From positions 124,001 to 188,000 of the forward strand of contig JAJDEF010000020.1 in the NCBI GenBank assembly GCA_029259945.1: a stretch of 64,000 nucleotides of DNA, written 5' to 3'. The notes beneath the pieces were generated by a model, which did not search any database, had not been told where the DNA came from, and saw only the letters and a program-made list of their open reading frames with translations. Shown here piece after piece: positions 46,140 to 54,469 of the stretch. This DNA is from Planctomycetota bacterium (lineage in GTDB: Bacteria > Planctomycetota > Planctomycetia > Pirellulales > Lacipirellulaceae). Both the position numbers and the translations under genes were made by a program. Positions within the stretch are counted from its first letter, which is position 1. Every line of letters starts with the position of its first letter.

Positions 46140-47671
46140 CTCCAAAATTGCCGGTCGAGCATGCGGTAGTTGATGGCTTCGCTGACATGCTCGATGTTGA
46201 TGGAATCGGCTTCATCGACATCCGCAATCGTCCGAGCAACTCGCAGCACTTTGTCATGCGCCCGGGCCGAAAGGCCCAATTGGTCGACGCTTTGTTCAAG
46301 CATTTTTTGGCAGGAGCTATCCACTTTGCATAATTGCCGCAGTTCGCGGGTTGTCATTTGAGCGTTGGTACGTGTGGCAGAAGACATAAAACGCTCTGTT
46401 TGCCGTGCTCGGGCGGTAGTTACCTTTTCTCGCATCGAGCGGCTATCGGTGCCGTCTGCTAAAGCCGACAACTCGCTAAATGGGACGGCCGGCACCTCGA
46501 TATGGAGATCGATACGATCGAGCAAGGGCCCACTGATTTTCGCCATGTATCGCTCGACCTGCGGCAGACTGCAATGACAATCGCGACGTGGGTCGTTTCG
46601 GTAGCCACAGGGGCAAGGGTTTAGCGACGCGATCAGCATGAAATTGGCGGGGAAATCAGTGGACCGTAATGCTCGGCTGATCGAGACGCTGCCATCTTCT
46701 AACGGCTGACGAAGCACTTCGAGCGTTTGGCGATTGAACTCCGGCAACTCGTCGAGGAATAACACGCCGTTATGCGACAAGCTAATTTCACCCGGTGCGG
46801 GAATCGATCCGCCGCCGACCAATCCGGCATTGCTAATCGTGTGGTGAGGTGCTCGATAGGGTCGTCGCGCTAACAACGGCTTACCCTTGGGGAGCTTGCC
46901 TAGGACGCTGTAGATGCGTGACGTTTCGATCGATTCTTCGGCAGTCAGGCTCACCAAGATCGAAGGAATTCGTTTGGCGAGCATGGTCTTGCCCGATCCG
47001 GGTGGCCCGACCATTAGCAGATTATGATCACCCGCAGCGGCTAGGGTGATCGCACGCTTGGCCATCTCTTGCCCGCGAACGTCAGAGAAGTCGAGATCGT
47101 AACCGCCAAGTTCGTCGAATAACTCTTCTAAACGCGAAGGGGCGGGGTCGATGGGCAACTGTCCTGCAAAGAAAGCGGCTGCTTGGGTGAGGCTGTCGAC
47201 GGCAATGACTTCTAAGCCTTCGACCACCGCGGCCTCGGCCGCATTTGCCGAAGGGACGACAATCCCTCGACATCCGTTCTTCGCAGCTGCCATGGCCATC
47301 GACAAACTGCCTTTGATCGGCCGGGTATTGCCATTGAGCGCCAGTTCGCCGACAGCGGTGTAGCTGTCGAAAAAATCGGAATCTAATTGCCCACTGGCGG
47401 CCAACAGTCCTAAGGCGATCGGCAAGTCGAACGATGCCGCCTGCTTGGGTAGCTCGGCCGGGGCGAGGTTAATCACCACTCGGTTTTTGGGGCGGACATA
47501 CCCGCTGTTGACCATTGCCCGTTCGATGCGGTGGGTGCTTTCTTTGACAGCCGCCTCGGGCAGGCCGACCAAAAGAATCTTGGGCATGGCCGCCGGCGAG
47601 ACGTCGACTTCCACTTCAACGGGCAAGGCATCGATGCCTAACAACGAAAACGTATCGAGTTTCGCGAGCAT
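46136..47671 (-). CDS. YifB/ComM-family AAA+ ATPase (Mg-chelatase-like)
   Basis: 511 residues with a Lon-like N-terminal domain (DTFSLLGIDALPVEVEVDVS), an AAA+ domain and a C-terminal domain. Walker A is GPPGSGKTMLAKRIPSIL near residue 220, Walker B is GVLFLDELPEF, and a four-cysteine-type segment reads NPCPCGYRNDPRRDCHC. The C-terminal domain is RELRQLCKVDSSCQKML. ComM promotes branch migration during natural transformation in several bacteria; whether this strain takes up DNA is unknown. Confidence 0.92.
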   Translation of the reverse strand: MLAKLDTFSLLGIDALPVEVEVDVSPAAMPKILLVGLPEAAVKESTHRIERAMVNSGYVRPKNRVVINLAPAELPKQAASFDLPIALGLLAASGQLDSDFFDSYTAVGELALNGNTRPIKGSLSMAMAAAKNGCRGIVVPSANAAEAAVVEGLEVIAVDSLTQAAAFFAGQLPIDPAPSRLEELFDELGGYDLDFSDVRGQEMAKRAITLAAAGDHNLLMVGPPGSGKTMLAKRIPSILVSLTAEESIETSRIYSVLGKLPKGKPLLARRPYRAPHHTISNAGLVGGGSIPAPGEISLSHNGVLFLDELPEFNRQTLEVLRQPLEDGSVSISRALRSTDFPANFMLIASLNPCPCGYRNDPRRDCHCSLPQVERYMAKISGPLLDRIDLHIEVPAVPFSELSALADGTDSRSMREKVTTARARQTERFMSSATRTNAQMTTRELRQLCKVDSSCQKMLEQSVDQLGLSARAHDKVLRVARTIADVDEADSINIEHVSEAINYRMLDRQFWS

Positions 47672-47784
47672 GGTCGTAGTCGCCTCGGCTAAGGAAATGT
47701 ACGTTTGTTCACCATTCTGTCGCGATGATGGTTTTTATGCAAGTGCTGGTCAAGATATTTTTTTGACCGGTGTGTGAAGGGGAG

Positions 47785-47807
47785 GTCAGGGGTCGGGGGA
47801 CAGGGGT
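47785..47807. repeat. G-rich repeat copy
   Basis: GTCAGGGGTCGGGGGACAGGGGT, related to the copy translated inside ileS at 38872-38894. Confidence 0.6.
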
Positions 47808-47839
47808 GGGAGTTTTGTCATGTCGCTTGGTGACAAAAT

Positions 47840-48058
47840 GGACAAAACTCTTGGCGGTTTGGCGCGATTCAGTCGGGTTTTGTAGGGTTTGGCCTTCTCG
47901 GCGGGTGGTAGTTTTGGCACGAATAGGGCTGTTTGGGGTTTTAGCGGACAAAACTCTTTGGTTTTGTCCGCTTTGGCACGGTGTGGGTACTGCAATGCTT
48001 GGGCTTTGGTGAAATTGGCTTGGACAAAACTCGGTGGGGTTTAGTCCTATTTTGTCCG
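47840..48058. repeat. GGACAAAACTC repeat cluster
   Basis: Three exact copies of GGACAAAACTC begin at 47840, 47946 and 48022. The second is the left arm of a perfect palindrome GCGGACAAAAC-TCTTTG-GTTTTGTCCGC (47944-47971). The third is followed by TTTTGTCC at 48051-48058, so it can fold similarly. Confidence 0.75.
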
Positions 48059-48096
48059 ACGTGGGTGCCATTATTGTCAAAAAGGGGAACCGCTAC

Positions 48097-48160
48097 TTTA
48101 GCCACAGAGTTCACAGAGAACTCAGAGGCTCTTTGATCTCGGTGTTCTCTGTGGCTAAAA
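48097..48160. repeat. inverted repeat, CCACAGAG type (second member)
   Basis: TTTAGCCACAGAGTTCACAGAGAACTCAGAG is followed by CTCGGTGTTCTCTGTGGCTAAAA in inverted orientation. The arm CCACAGAGTTCACAGAGAACTCAGAG matches CCACAGAGGACACAGAGAACACAGAG at 27911-27984 in 23 of 26 positions. Confidence 0.85.
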
Positions 48161-48353
48161 ATTGATCGAAAAACGGGGGAACACTTATCTTCGCTAATCG
48201 ACGCTAGTTTTAATCCGTGAAGATTAGCGCAGATTAGTGTTTCAGATTTTCAAGGAACGGGGATCGATTATTATCGTGGAATGGCGGGGGGAATTCCATC
48301 GATACTTTTGGCCGGGGGAGATTTAGTGTAGAGGACTCGGAGTTTTTTCCATC

Positions 48354-49700
48354 GTGGCCAGTGTGAATGACCTGGCCGGGCTCTACTACAACCGTGCCCG
48401 TTGGTACGACGCCAATATAGGTCGATTTATCTCGGAAGATCCGATTGGGTTTGGGAGTAGTGATACGAATCTTTATCGCTACGCGGGCAACGACCCGGTG
48501 AATTTCCGCGATCCGAGTGGGCTATTCTTTGAGGATTCTGGATTTAACTCTGGCGGATTTCATTTTGGGAACGACATCGGCTTTGGCGATTTCGGCTCGT
48601 TTGATACCAGCTTCTTCGACACGAGTTTTTCTGACTTTGGATTCTCCGATTTCAGTTTCGACAGTTCAGGGTTCTCCGACTTTGGTTTCGGCTCATTCGG
48701 GACAGGAGCTTTCTTCGCCGAGCCGATAGACCTCAGATTCAATCCTGCCTTAAGGAAAGAGTTTGAGAGAAAGCTTGCCCAAGCTCTCGGATCACTTGTT
48801 AGTAGTGAAGTAGAACGCCTGACTTTTGGAGGACCAGAGGATGTTTTGCGGCTTCTAGCCGATACGTCACGCGGACTTGGGAGTGGTGCAGCGCGCGGTA
48901 TCGAACAACTCACAGTTGGCTCGAGTACGTTTGCTGGGACCGGCGGTGCAGTTGGCAGTGTGTTTGAACAAACAGGCAACTTGGCTGGCTCACTTCTTGA
49001 TGTCAAGGCTCGAGCCGATAGCATAAGATCTACGATTATCGAAACAACTCGGATTGCAAACGAACAAGGTTTTGCCTTAGCCGCGGGGGAAGTTCTCGGC
49101 ACCAACAGCATTGTGGCAGGGACATTTGGGTTTGACCCGATAACCGGTGATTTCGTCGAAAATCGGGCGGAAAGATTCTTTTCAGGAATTGGCCAACTGT
49201 CTGGAACTGCGGCGGGGATCCTAAGTAGAACCGGCGTCAATCCTAGCCTTAACTTCAGATTTGATACATCAGGTGGTAGACTATTCAATACAAGCCCAAG
49301 TCTGCGCCGTGGGGCTGCTGATTTTGGATTATTTGACAGCAAAGGTACTTCAAACCGTACATTTATTGGCCCTCTTACCGAACCCCAATCTATTGCAAGC
49401 AAAGCGGCATTTGGATTCGACAACTTTGAATGTATACAATGCACAGATGCTGTAGTAACAGCGATTAAAGGTCGTGGTTTTTCTGGTCAAATACGACAAG
49501 TGAGTTCGCAAGGCCACATTGGAACTACAAGAGTTCGAAGCAGTCAATCAATCGGATTTCAAAATCACTTTGGAGTGCAGGTAGACGATCTAATATTTGA
49601 TAATATTAGTCCATTCGGTGTCCCTGTGAACGACTTTTTCAGTAGTCTATTTACCTCTCGGGGTAACACAATCAAAGTACTACCATTTGAACCCTTTTAG
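48354..49700 (+). CDS. orphan Rhs C-terminal tip with probable papain-fold toxin domain
   Basis: The first ~60 residues are the end of an Rhs/YD-repeat core: LAGLYYNRARWYDANIGRF, ISEDPIGFGSSDTNLYRYAGNDP and the boundary DPSGL. No YD repeats precede it, so the large shell is missing. Next comes an F/G/S/D-rich low-complexity stretch (GFSDFSFDSSGFSDFGFG) and a ~230-residue linker. The end holds a possible cysteine-peptidase-like core: ECIQCTDAV near 359 with candidate Cys, then FQNHFGVQVDDLIFDN near 400 with candidate His and Asp/Asn. That order resembles the papain-fold (Tox-PL-type) toxins of polymorphic toxin systems. GTG start; it may not be the native one. The small downstream gene is a probable immunity gene. 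Expression and toxicity are unproven. Confidence 0.72.
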   Translation: MASVNDLAGLYYNRARWYDANIGRFISEDPIGFGSSDTNLYRYAGNDPVNFRDPSGLFFEDSGFNSGGFHFGNDIGFGDFGSFDTSFFDTSFSDFGFSDFSFDSSGFSDFGFGSFGTGAFFAEPIDLRFNPALRKEFERKLAQALGSLVSSEVERLTFGGPEDVLRLLADTSRGLGSGAARGIEQLTVGSSTFAGTGGAVGSVFEQTGNLAGSLLDVKARADSIRSTIIETTRIANEQGFALAAGEVLGTNSIVAGTFGFDPITGDFVENRAERFFSGIGQLSGTAAGILSRTGVNPSLNFRFDTSGGRLFNTSPSLRRGAADFGLFDSKGTSNRTFIGPLTEPQSIASKAAFGFDNFECIQCTDAVVTAIKGRGFSGQIRQVSSQGHIGTTRVRSSQSIGFQNHFGVQVDDLIFDNISPFGVPVNDFFSSLFTSRGNTIKVLPFEPF

Positions 49701-49716
49701 CGAGAGCCAACTTACG

Positions 49717-50019
49717 ATGGATAATCATGCTTCAATCGTAGAATTGATAAAAGAGATAAGGGAGAATCCAACGATGTACATAGGGAAATACTCCGTTGTT
49801 CGGCTCGAGATGTTTCTACTCGGATGGTTGCATGCGCATAAAGGTACTGTATCGGACAGCAATGTTTTCTTCGATTTCTTGGAGTCCGTAAAGCAGCATT
49901 ACCAAGTCAAAGTGAGTGTGCCAGGGGCAGATGTTATTAGCTTATTTTCTTACGATGAGAAGGATGCTCTGGAAAAATTTTTCAAGCTTTTCGAGGAGTA
50001 CCTGGAGAAATCAAAATAG
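49717..50019 (+). CDS. probable immunity protein for the Rhs tip
   Basis: A 100-residue soluble, helical protein with the central motif ENPTMYIGKYSVVRLEMFLLGWLHA. I associate it with small proteins downstream of Rhs and other polymorphic toxins, though I cannot name the family with certainty. It starts 16 bp after the toxin-tip stop (ATG at 49717), same strand, AT-richer than the housekeeping genes around it. The track's longer start overlaps the toxin reading frame. Position and size are what I expect of an immunity gene; this is inference. Confidence 0.62.
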   Translation: MDNHASIVELIKEIRENPTMYIGKYSVVRLEMFLLGWLHAHKGTVSDSNVFFDFLESVKQHYQVKVSVPGADVISLFSYDEKDALEKFFKLFEEYLEKSK

Positions 50020-50132
50020 TTGCTAGGCAGCAGTAGAGTGTAGAAAGGGCAGTCTTGGGATAGGCGAAATAAAGGGGTCGGGAGGGCTCTGCAGAAAACC
50101 TTGGTTTGCTAGCTAAACCGGCCTGTTCGTTC

Positions 50133-50185
50133 TCTCGTAGTTGAGAGCATGTCTTTAACAAGTAAGTCTCCGGTAGCCGTGCTGC
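50133..50185. repeat. 53-bp direct repeat, copy 1
   Basis: TCTCGTAGTTGAGAGCATGT... to GTAGCCGTGCTGC. It matches copy 2 at 50 of 53 positions. Confidence 0.88.
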
Positions 50186-50288
50186 ACCACGTTGCAAAAG
50201 GTCGCCCGCCGTGTGGTGTAAAAAGTCGCGTCACAGTAAAAGTGAGGCAACGACAGGAGTTACGTTGCAAACCAAGACCAGAGAATTG

Positions 50289-50341
50289 TCTCGTAGTTGG
50301 GAGCATGTCTTTAACCAGTAAGTCTCCAGTAGCCGTGCTGC
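50289..50341. repeat. 53-bp direct repeat, copy 2
   Basis: TCTCGTAGTTGGGAGCATGT... to GTAGCCGTGCTGC, 156 bp after copy 1, same orientation. The three differences are single-base substitutions. Confidence 0.88.
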
Positions 50342-50363
50342 GATCCGCTTTGAAAGTAAGTAG

Positions 50364-50397
50364 CGTGCGTGTAGCGTTAGCGTAACGCACGTTTTTG
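50364..50397 (+). terminator. terminator-like hairpin
   Basis: CGTGCGT / 14-base loop / ACGCACG followed by TTTTTG. It could end a transcript from the toxin/immunity pair or act in the leader of the URO-D gene. Confidence 0.5.
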
Positions 50398-50535
50398 TTA
50401 TGATGGTTTACACCCATACCGACGCATTGGTGCGTTTTACGTACCCTACCTGCTTGGCCTTCTTGCAATTTGGCCTGGGGATGGGTTCACCGTATCAGTT
50501 CTTAATTCCTGCGTCCCTTCACGGAGTCACATACG

Positions 50536-51738
50536 ATGCCCCTCGATGAGATGACTGGCCAAGAGCGCGTCCGTCGCGCGATGAATCTGGAAAAGCCGGA
50601 CCGCGTGCCGGTCTTCAGTCAGCTTGCCGTCGGACATTATTTCCTTTTTTCTGGCCTCAAGCCGCTCGACATCTGGTTCCGCAACGAAGCTTATGCAGAC
50701 GCCCTGGTTGCCCTGCAACGCCGTTACCAGTTCGATGGTATTCTCATCAACCTGCCGGGCCGCGATCCGGAATTTGAGAAACACATCGAACGGGTTGACC
50801 GCAAAGAAGAGGAACGTGAAACGTGGGTTCGCTGGAAAAACGGCAACTACACGCGTGTGCCCGATGACGACAATCCTCACTATTTTTGCAGCGACGGAAC
50901 GCGGTATTTTCCTTCATTCGACGAAGTCGACCCGGAGTCGCTGTGGTATGTGGAACCTTGGGACTTGACCGACATCACCTACCCTTACACTTGGGGATTT
51001 GAAGAAGAACCGCGACCCTTCGACAACTTTTTCCCCTCCTATCAGGAAGACGTTATCCGATTGGTGAAGGAAAGGGTGGGTGACACCGCCTCCGTGCACA
51101 GTGAAATCTTCAGCCCGTTTTCTCAGTTCCTGGAGTTGCTAAATTATGAATCCGCGCTGATGGGTTTGCTCGACGATCCGGGAAAATCTCACGCCATGCT
51201 CCAGAGGCTAACGCTCGGTGCCATCAACCTGGGCAAGCGCCATGCAGGGGCGGGTGCCGACGCAGTGCTCATTTCGTCGGCATTCGCCGGTTCCGGACTA
51301 ATTTCACGGGACGACTACGAGACCTTTGTCCTGCCGTACGAGAAAAAACTGATCGGCGAGATCCACGCCGACTATCCAGAGGTGAAGATCTACACACACA
51401 CCTGCGGGGGGATCGGCGATCGGCTGGACCTGATGCTCCGCACGGGGCTCGACGGGATCGACACGCTCGACCCACCGCCCTTGGGCACGGTGGAATTGGA
51501 CGAAGCGGTTCCCACGCTCCAGGGCAAGGCTTTCATCAAAGGGAATCTCGATCCAGTCAATACACTTCTCTACGGCAATGAGCAGACGGTTCGAGAGGCT
51601 GTCGAGCAACGATTGCAAATTGCCAAGCCTGGCGGTGGCTATATCTTGAGCACGGCCTGCTCGGTTGCACCGGCCGTCAAACCTGAACTTCTCGAGTTTA
51701 TGAGCGCTCTAACCCGCGAATTGGGCAGCTACGATTGA
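50536..51738 (+). CDS. uroporphyrinogen decarboxylase superfamily protein (MtaA/CmuA-like)
   Basis: A 400-residue TIM-barrel protein. It lacks the HemE N-terminal arginine motif. The zinc ligands typical of the methyltransferase branch are visible: H-x-C in KIYTHTCGGIGDRLDLM and a late cysteine in GGYILSTACSVAP. It therefore more likely transfers a methyl group to or from a corrinoid or thiol than makes heme. No corrinoid-binding protein or methyltransferase partner is in the window. The ATG start gives MPLDEMTGQERVRRAMNLEKPDRVP, a typical family beginning. Confidence 0.82.
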   Translation: MPLDEMTGQERVRRAMNLEKPDRVPVFSQLAVGHYFLFSGLKPLDIWFRNEAYADALVALQRRYQFDGILINLPGRDPEFEKHIERVDRKEEERETWVRWKNGNYTRVPDDDNPHYFCSDGTRYFPSFDEVDPESLWYVEPWDLTDITYPYTWGFEEEPRPFDNFFPSYQEDVIRLVKERVGDTASVHSEIFSPFSQFLELLNYESALMGLLDDPGKSHAMLQRLTLGAINLGKRHAGAGADAVLISSAFAGSGLISRDDYETFVLPYEKKLIGEIHADYPEVKIYTHTCGGIGDRLDLMLRTGLDGIDTLDPPPLGTVELDEAVPTLQGKAFIKGNLDPVNTLLYGNEQTVREAVEQRLQIAKPGGGYILSTACSVAPAVKPELLEFMSALTRELGSYD

Positions 51739-52096
51739 TCAAGTTTTCGTTAGCTGCACAGAGACCTATCTCGTTCATAAAACAGTTGACGCCTGCTGGC
51801 TACCCGAAGTGAGGGCTTAAGGGGAAAGTCTAGGGTTGGCTTCTCGGGTATCGCTGACCGAATCATGGGGGCCCTTCTATTTCTATTCGCTAATATCGGT
51901 TTTGATGGCAGTTTTGACGGGGTTGCGAAAAATGGGTCGAGTTATACGGCCCAGGTCAGTTGTCTAACTGGCCACCACCGAGTAGGATTACCGCTTGTTG
52001 TTTGCCACAGAAACACGAGCCGTTGATAACTAAGCAGCAGCGTCGGAGTGGTATGAGGCTGGGGGCAAAAACGCAAAACATCGATCATTGCAGTAG
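51739..52096. other. intergenic region before tRNA-Leu
   Basis: 358 bp. I see nothing coding; the end must contain the tRNA promoter. Confidence 0.4.
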
Positions 52097-52178
<82 letters not shown>

Positions 52179-52315
52179 CTCGGTGGCATATTGCTGTCAT
52201 CCGTGGACATCTTGTTGCTTGGCTCAGGCAGACCTACTTGGCTGTCTGTCGCGGCGGTGGTAGATTGCCAGCCACAGAAGAAATTAGCCAAACAGCTTTC
52301 AGTCGCAAAGAAAAG

Positions 52316-52388
<73 letters not shown>

Positions 52389-52463
52389 CTTTTCTTTCTT
52401 TGACTCGATACAATTTTAGGGCTGGCCATCCACTAACCCCATAAAGGTCTGGTTCGCCTGATT

Positions 52464-53723
52464 GTGATCGAATTTTCTCTTATTCTTTCTGGCATCCTTC
52501 TACTGATCGTCATCGGGCAGACTGTTCTCGTGCTCGGCTTCGTCCGCAAGTTACAGGAAAGGCCAGCAGAGCTTTTGTCGGACGAGCAAGCTCCTCGGGC
52601 TGCCATCATTCTTTGCCTGCGCGGGGGCGACCCGTTTCTTGAGGAGTGTTTGAAAGGTCTTCTGAACCAGGACTACCCCGACTACGAAATCCGAATTGTT
52701 GTCGATCATCCAGACGATCCCGCCGGGCAGATCGCTGCTGACGTCGTCGAACGCGATGACAGTGCAGCACGAGTGACGCTCGAGTTTCTTCAAGAAAAAC
52801 GTTCGAGCTGTAGTTTGAAGTGCAGTTCTATTTTGCAGGTGGTTGGGTCGTTGGATGACTCGATCCAATTTATCGCTCAGATCGACGCCGATACGCTGGC
52901 TCACCCGACTTGGCTGCGGGAGCTTGCCACGACTCTAGCTGATGAGCAGGTTGGCGCAGCGACCGGCAACCGTTGGTATATGCCACGTAGCCATTCGGTG
53001 GGTTCGCTTGTTCGCTACAGTTGGAATGCTGCCGCCGTGGTTCAAATGTACTGGTATCGGGTCGCCTGGGGCGGTACGCTCGCGGTAAAAACGCGGCTGT
53101 TTCGCGAAACCGATTTGCTGGAAAAGTGGGGCAACGCATTTTGCGAAGACACGATGCTCTACGGCATGCTGAAAAAGCATGGCCTGCGTGTGGCATTCGT
53201 CCCTTCGTTGATGATGATCAATCGCGAGGAATGTGACTTGGGCGGATTCTTTCGCTGGGTCTGTCGGCAGCTAATGACCGCCCGACTTTACCATCCCGCC
53301 TGGCCAGCGGTCGTGGGACATGGGGTGGTCTCTACCCTAACGCCGGCTGCAACGCTCGGCACCATATTCTATGCCCTTGGGCAAAACGATACGGCTACCG
53401 CTTGTTGCCTTGCAATGGCGCTAGCGCTGTACGAAGCATCGTTGGCAGCGCTGCTTTGGCCCATGGAGAGTGCCATTCGCAGAATCGCCCAAGGGCGCGG
53501 CGAGCCCACCGATTGGCTAACCCCTGGCAGGTTGCTCAAATTCTTAGCCATCATGCCGTTGACTCAGGCCGTTTATGCGACCGCTTTAACGATGGCACAA
53601 TTCGCCAAGTCTACGAATTGGCGGGGCATTGCCTATCGGGTCGCAGGGCCTTGGCAGATTAAGATGCAGGGGTACCGGCCTTACGCCGCTCAGCCCGAAG
53701 TGGAAGAGACGAAATCGCTCTAG
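52464..53723 (+). CDS. membrane GT2 glycosyltransferase (cellulose-synthase-like fold)
   Basis: A processive-type GT2 of 419 residues: an N-terminal helix (ILSGILLLIVIGQTVLVLGFV), then a GT-A domain and C-terminal helices. The motifs are PRAAIILCLRGGDPFLEECL, IRIVVDHPDDP, DADT as the metal-binding DxD, NAFCEDTMLYGM as the acceptor-site ED, and RWVCRQLMTARLYH, which resembles QxxRW. A paralogue with the same beginning and the same RGIxYxV...YRPYA end lies at 58.1-59.4 kb. The product is probably a surface polysaccharide; the sugar is unknown. GTG start, 75 bp downstream of tRNA-Lys. Confidence 0.85.
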   Translation: MIEFSLILSGILLLIVIGQTVLVLGFVRKLQERPAELLSDEQAPRAAIILCLRGGDPFLEECLKGLLNQDYPDYEIRIVVDHPDDPAGQIAADVVERDDSAARVTLEFLQEKRSSCSLKCSSILQVVGSLDDSIQFIAQIDADTLAHPTWLRELATTLADEQVGAATGNRWYMPRSHSVGSLVRYSWNAAAVVQMYWYRVAWGGTLAVKTRLFRETDLLEKWGNAFCEDTMLYGMLKKHGLRVAFVPSLMMINREECDLGGFFRWVCRQLMTARLYHPAWPAVVGHGVVSTLTPAATLGTIFYALGQNDTATACCLAMALALYEASLAALLWPMESAIRRIAQGRGEPTDWLTPGRLLKFLAIMPLTQAVYATALTMAQFAKSTNWRGIAYRVAGPWQIKMQGYRPYAAQPEVEETKSL

Positions 53724-53815
53724 CGAGCGGCACGGCCGGTTGCGTCGGCGGCGTAGTCCCGCAGGGCAATCGAATCGACGTATCTCTGGTGCGTTTCTCT
53801 ATCGCTGCACGCAAC

Positions 53816-54226
53816 CTACTTAAGAGGTACTACTCGACAGGAAATTTTGTCTCCTTGCAACGACACCCTCACCGAATAATTCGCTGAACTGTCTACCCAC
53901 CATAACACGTCGCCATCGTTCGGATCGGTCGTATTTCTTCTAAAAAAGAAGCCCTTATGTTCTTCTGGATCGGCCTCCCAACGGCGAACCGGCTTCATGC
54001 TGCTCGGGTTTTTGCCGGCTTTGATGAGGGCTCGCTTGGTGTATTGTAAAGCAACTTCCTCTGATAGCACAGTTCCTTCCGGTACGTCAAAGACATACTC
54101 CCGGCTTTTGGATTCATGGATCAAAGACACTATAATAAAGAATGCGGCTAGAAGCCACGCCAAAACTCCAACGGCCAATATCCAGAAGAGAAAACGTATT
54201 ACGGGATTCTTGAAAATCGCATTCAT
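53816..54226 (-). CDS. small single-pass membrane protein, unknown
   Basis: 136 residues: a strong N-terminal helix (FLFWILAVGVLAWLLAAFFIIVSLI), then a compact extracytoplasmic domain with aromatic-rich strands (HKGFFFRRNTTDP, DVLWWVDSSANYSVRVSL). I do not recognise the domain. The gene is on the opposite strand from its neighbours and stands alone. Confidence 0.65.
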   Translation of the reverse strand: MNAIFKNPVIRFLFWILAVGVLAWLLAAFFIIVSLIHESKSREYVFDVPEGTVLSEEVALQYTKRALIKAGKNPSSMKPVRRWEADPEEHKGFFFRRNTTDPNDGDVLWWVDSSANYSVRVSLQGDKISCRVVPLK

Positions 54227-54469
54227 CGATATGCCAATTTATAACAATTGCACTTGCACCGGGAGGAGAAAACAGAGGGGCCGGTCCAATTTAGGATGCG
54301 GGACAGACTTTTTCAGCAGAATTTTTTGGAATAGTGGCCTGCATGCCGCCGGGGGAAATTATCATAACGAAGGGACGGGAGTCGATGCGGTGTGCCCTTC
54401 TGGCTGTTTGGAAAAAAACGTGTCGGTGGAGCGGGATATTTTTCCTACTCACATAAAGAGGTCGATTGA

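Larger units (their letters stand above)
47672..48353. other. repeat-rich intergenic region upstream of the Rhs tip
   Basis: 682 bp with no gene I can support. It contains a G-rich repeat (47785-47807), three copies of GGACAAAACTC, a perfect 11-bp-arm palindrome, a CACAGAG inverted repeat (48097-48160) and short direct repeats around CTAATCGACGCTAG. None of the reading frames shows Rhs repeats. The 80-aa plus-strand ORF here is rejected. Confidence 0.6.
50020..50535. other. intergenic region with a 53-bp direct repeat
   Basis: 516 bp with no supported gene. It contains the two direct repeats (50133-50185, 50289-50341) and a terminator-like hairpin (50364-50397). ORFs of 71-119 aa overlap the repeats and look like shadows. 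Confidence 0.55.

Noticed and set aside
47770-48012. 80-aa plus-strand ORF in the repeat region
   Set aside because: Composed of the repeat sequences, no domain, no ribosome-binding site.
48560-49444. 294-aa minus-strand ORF inside the Rhs tip
   Set aside because: Rich in Ser, Pro and Lys with no motif, antisense to the low-complexity F/G/S segment; the plus frame carries the Rhs motifs.
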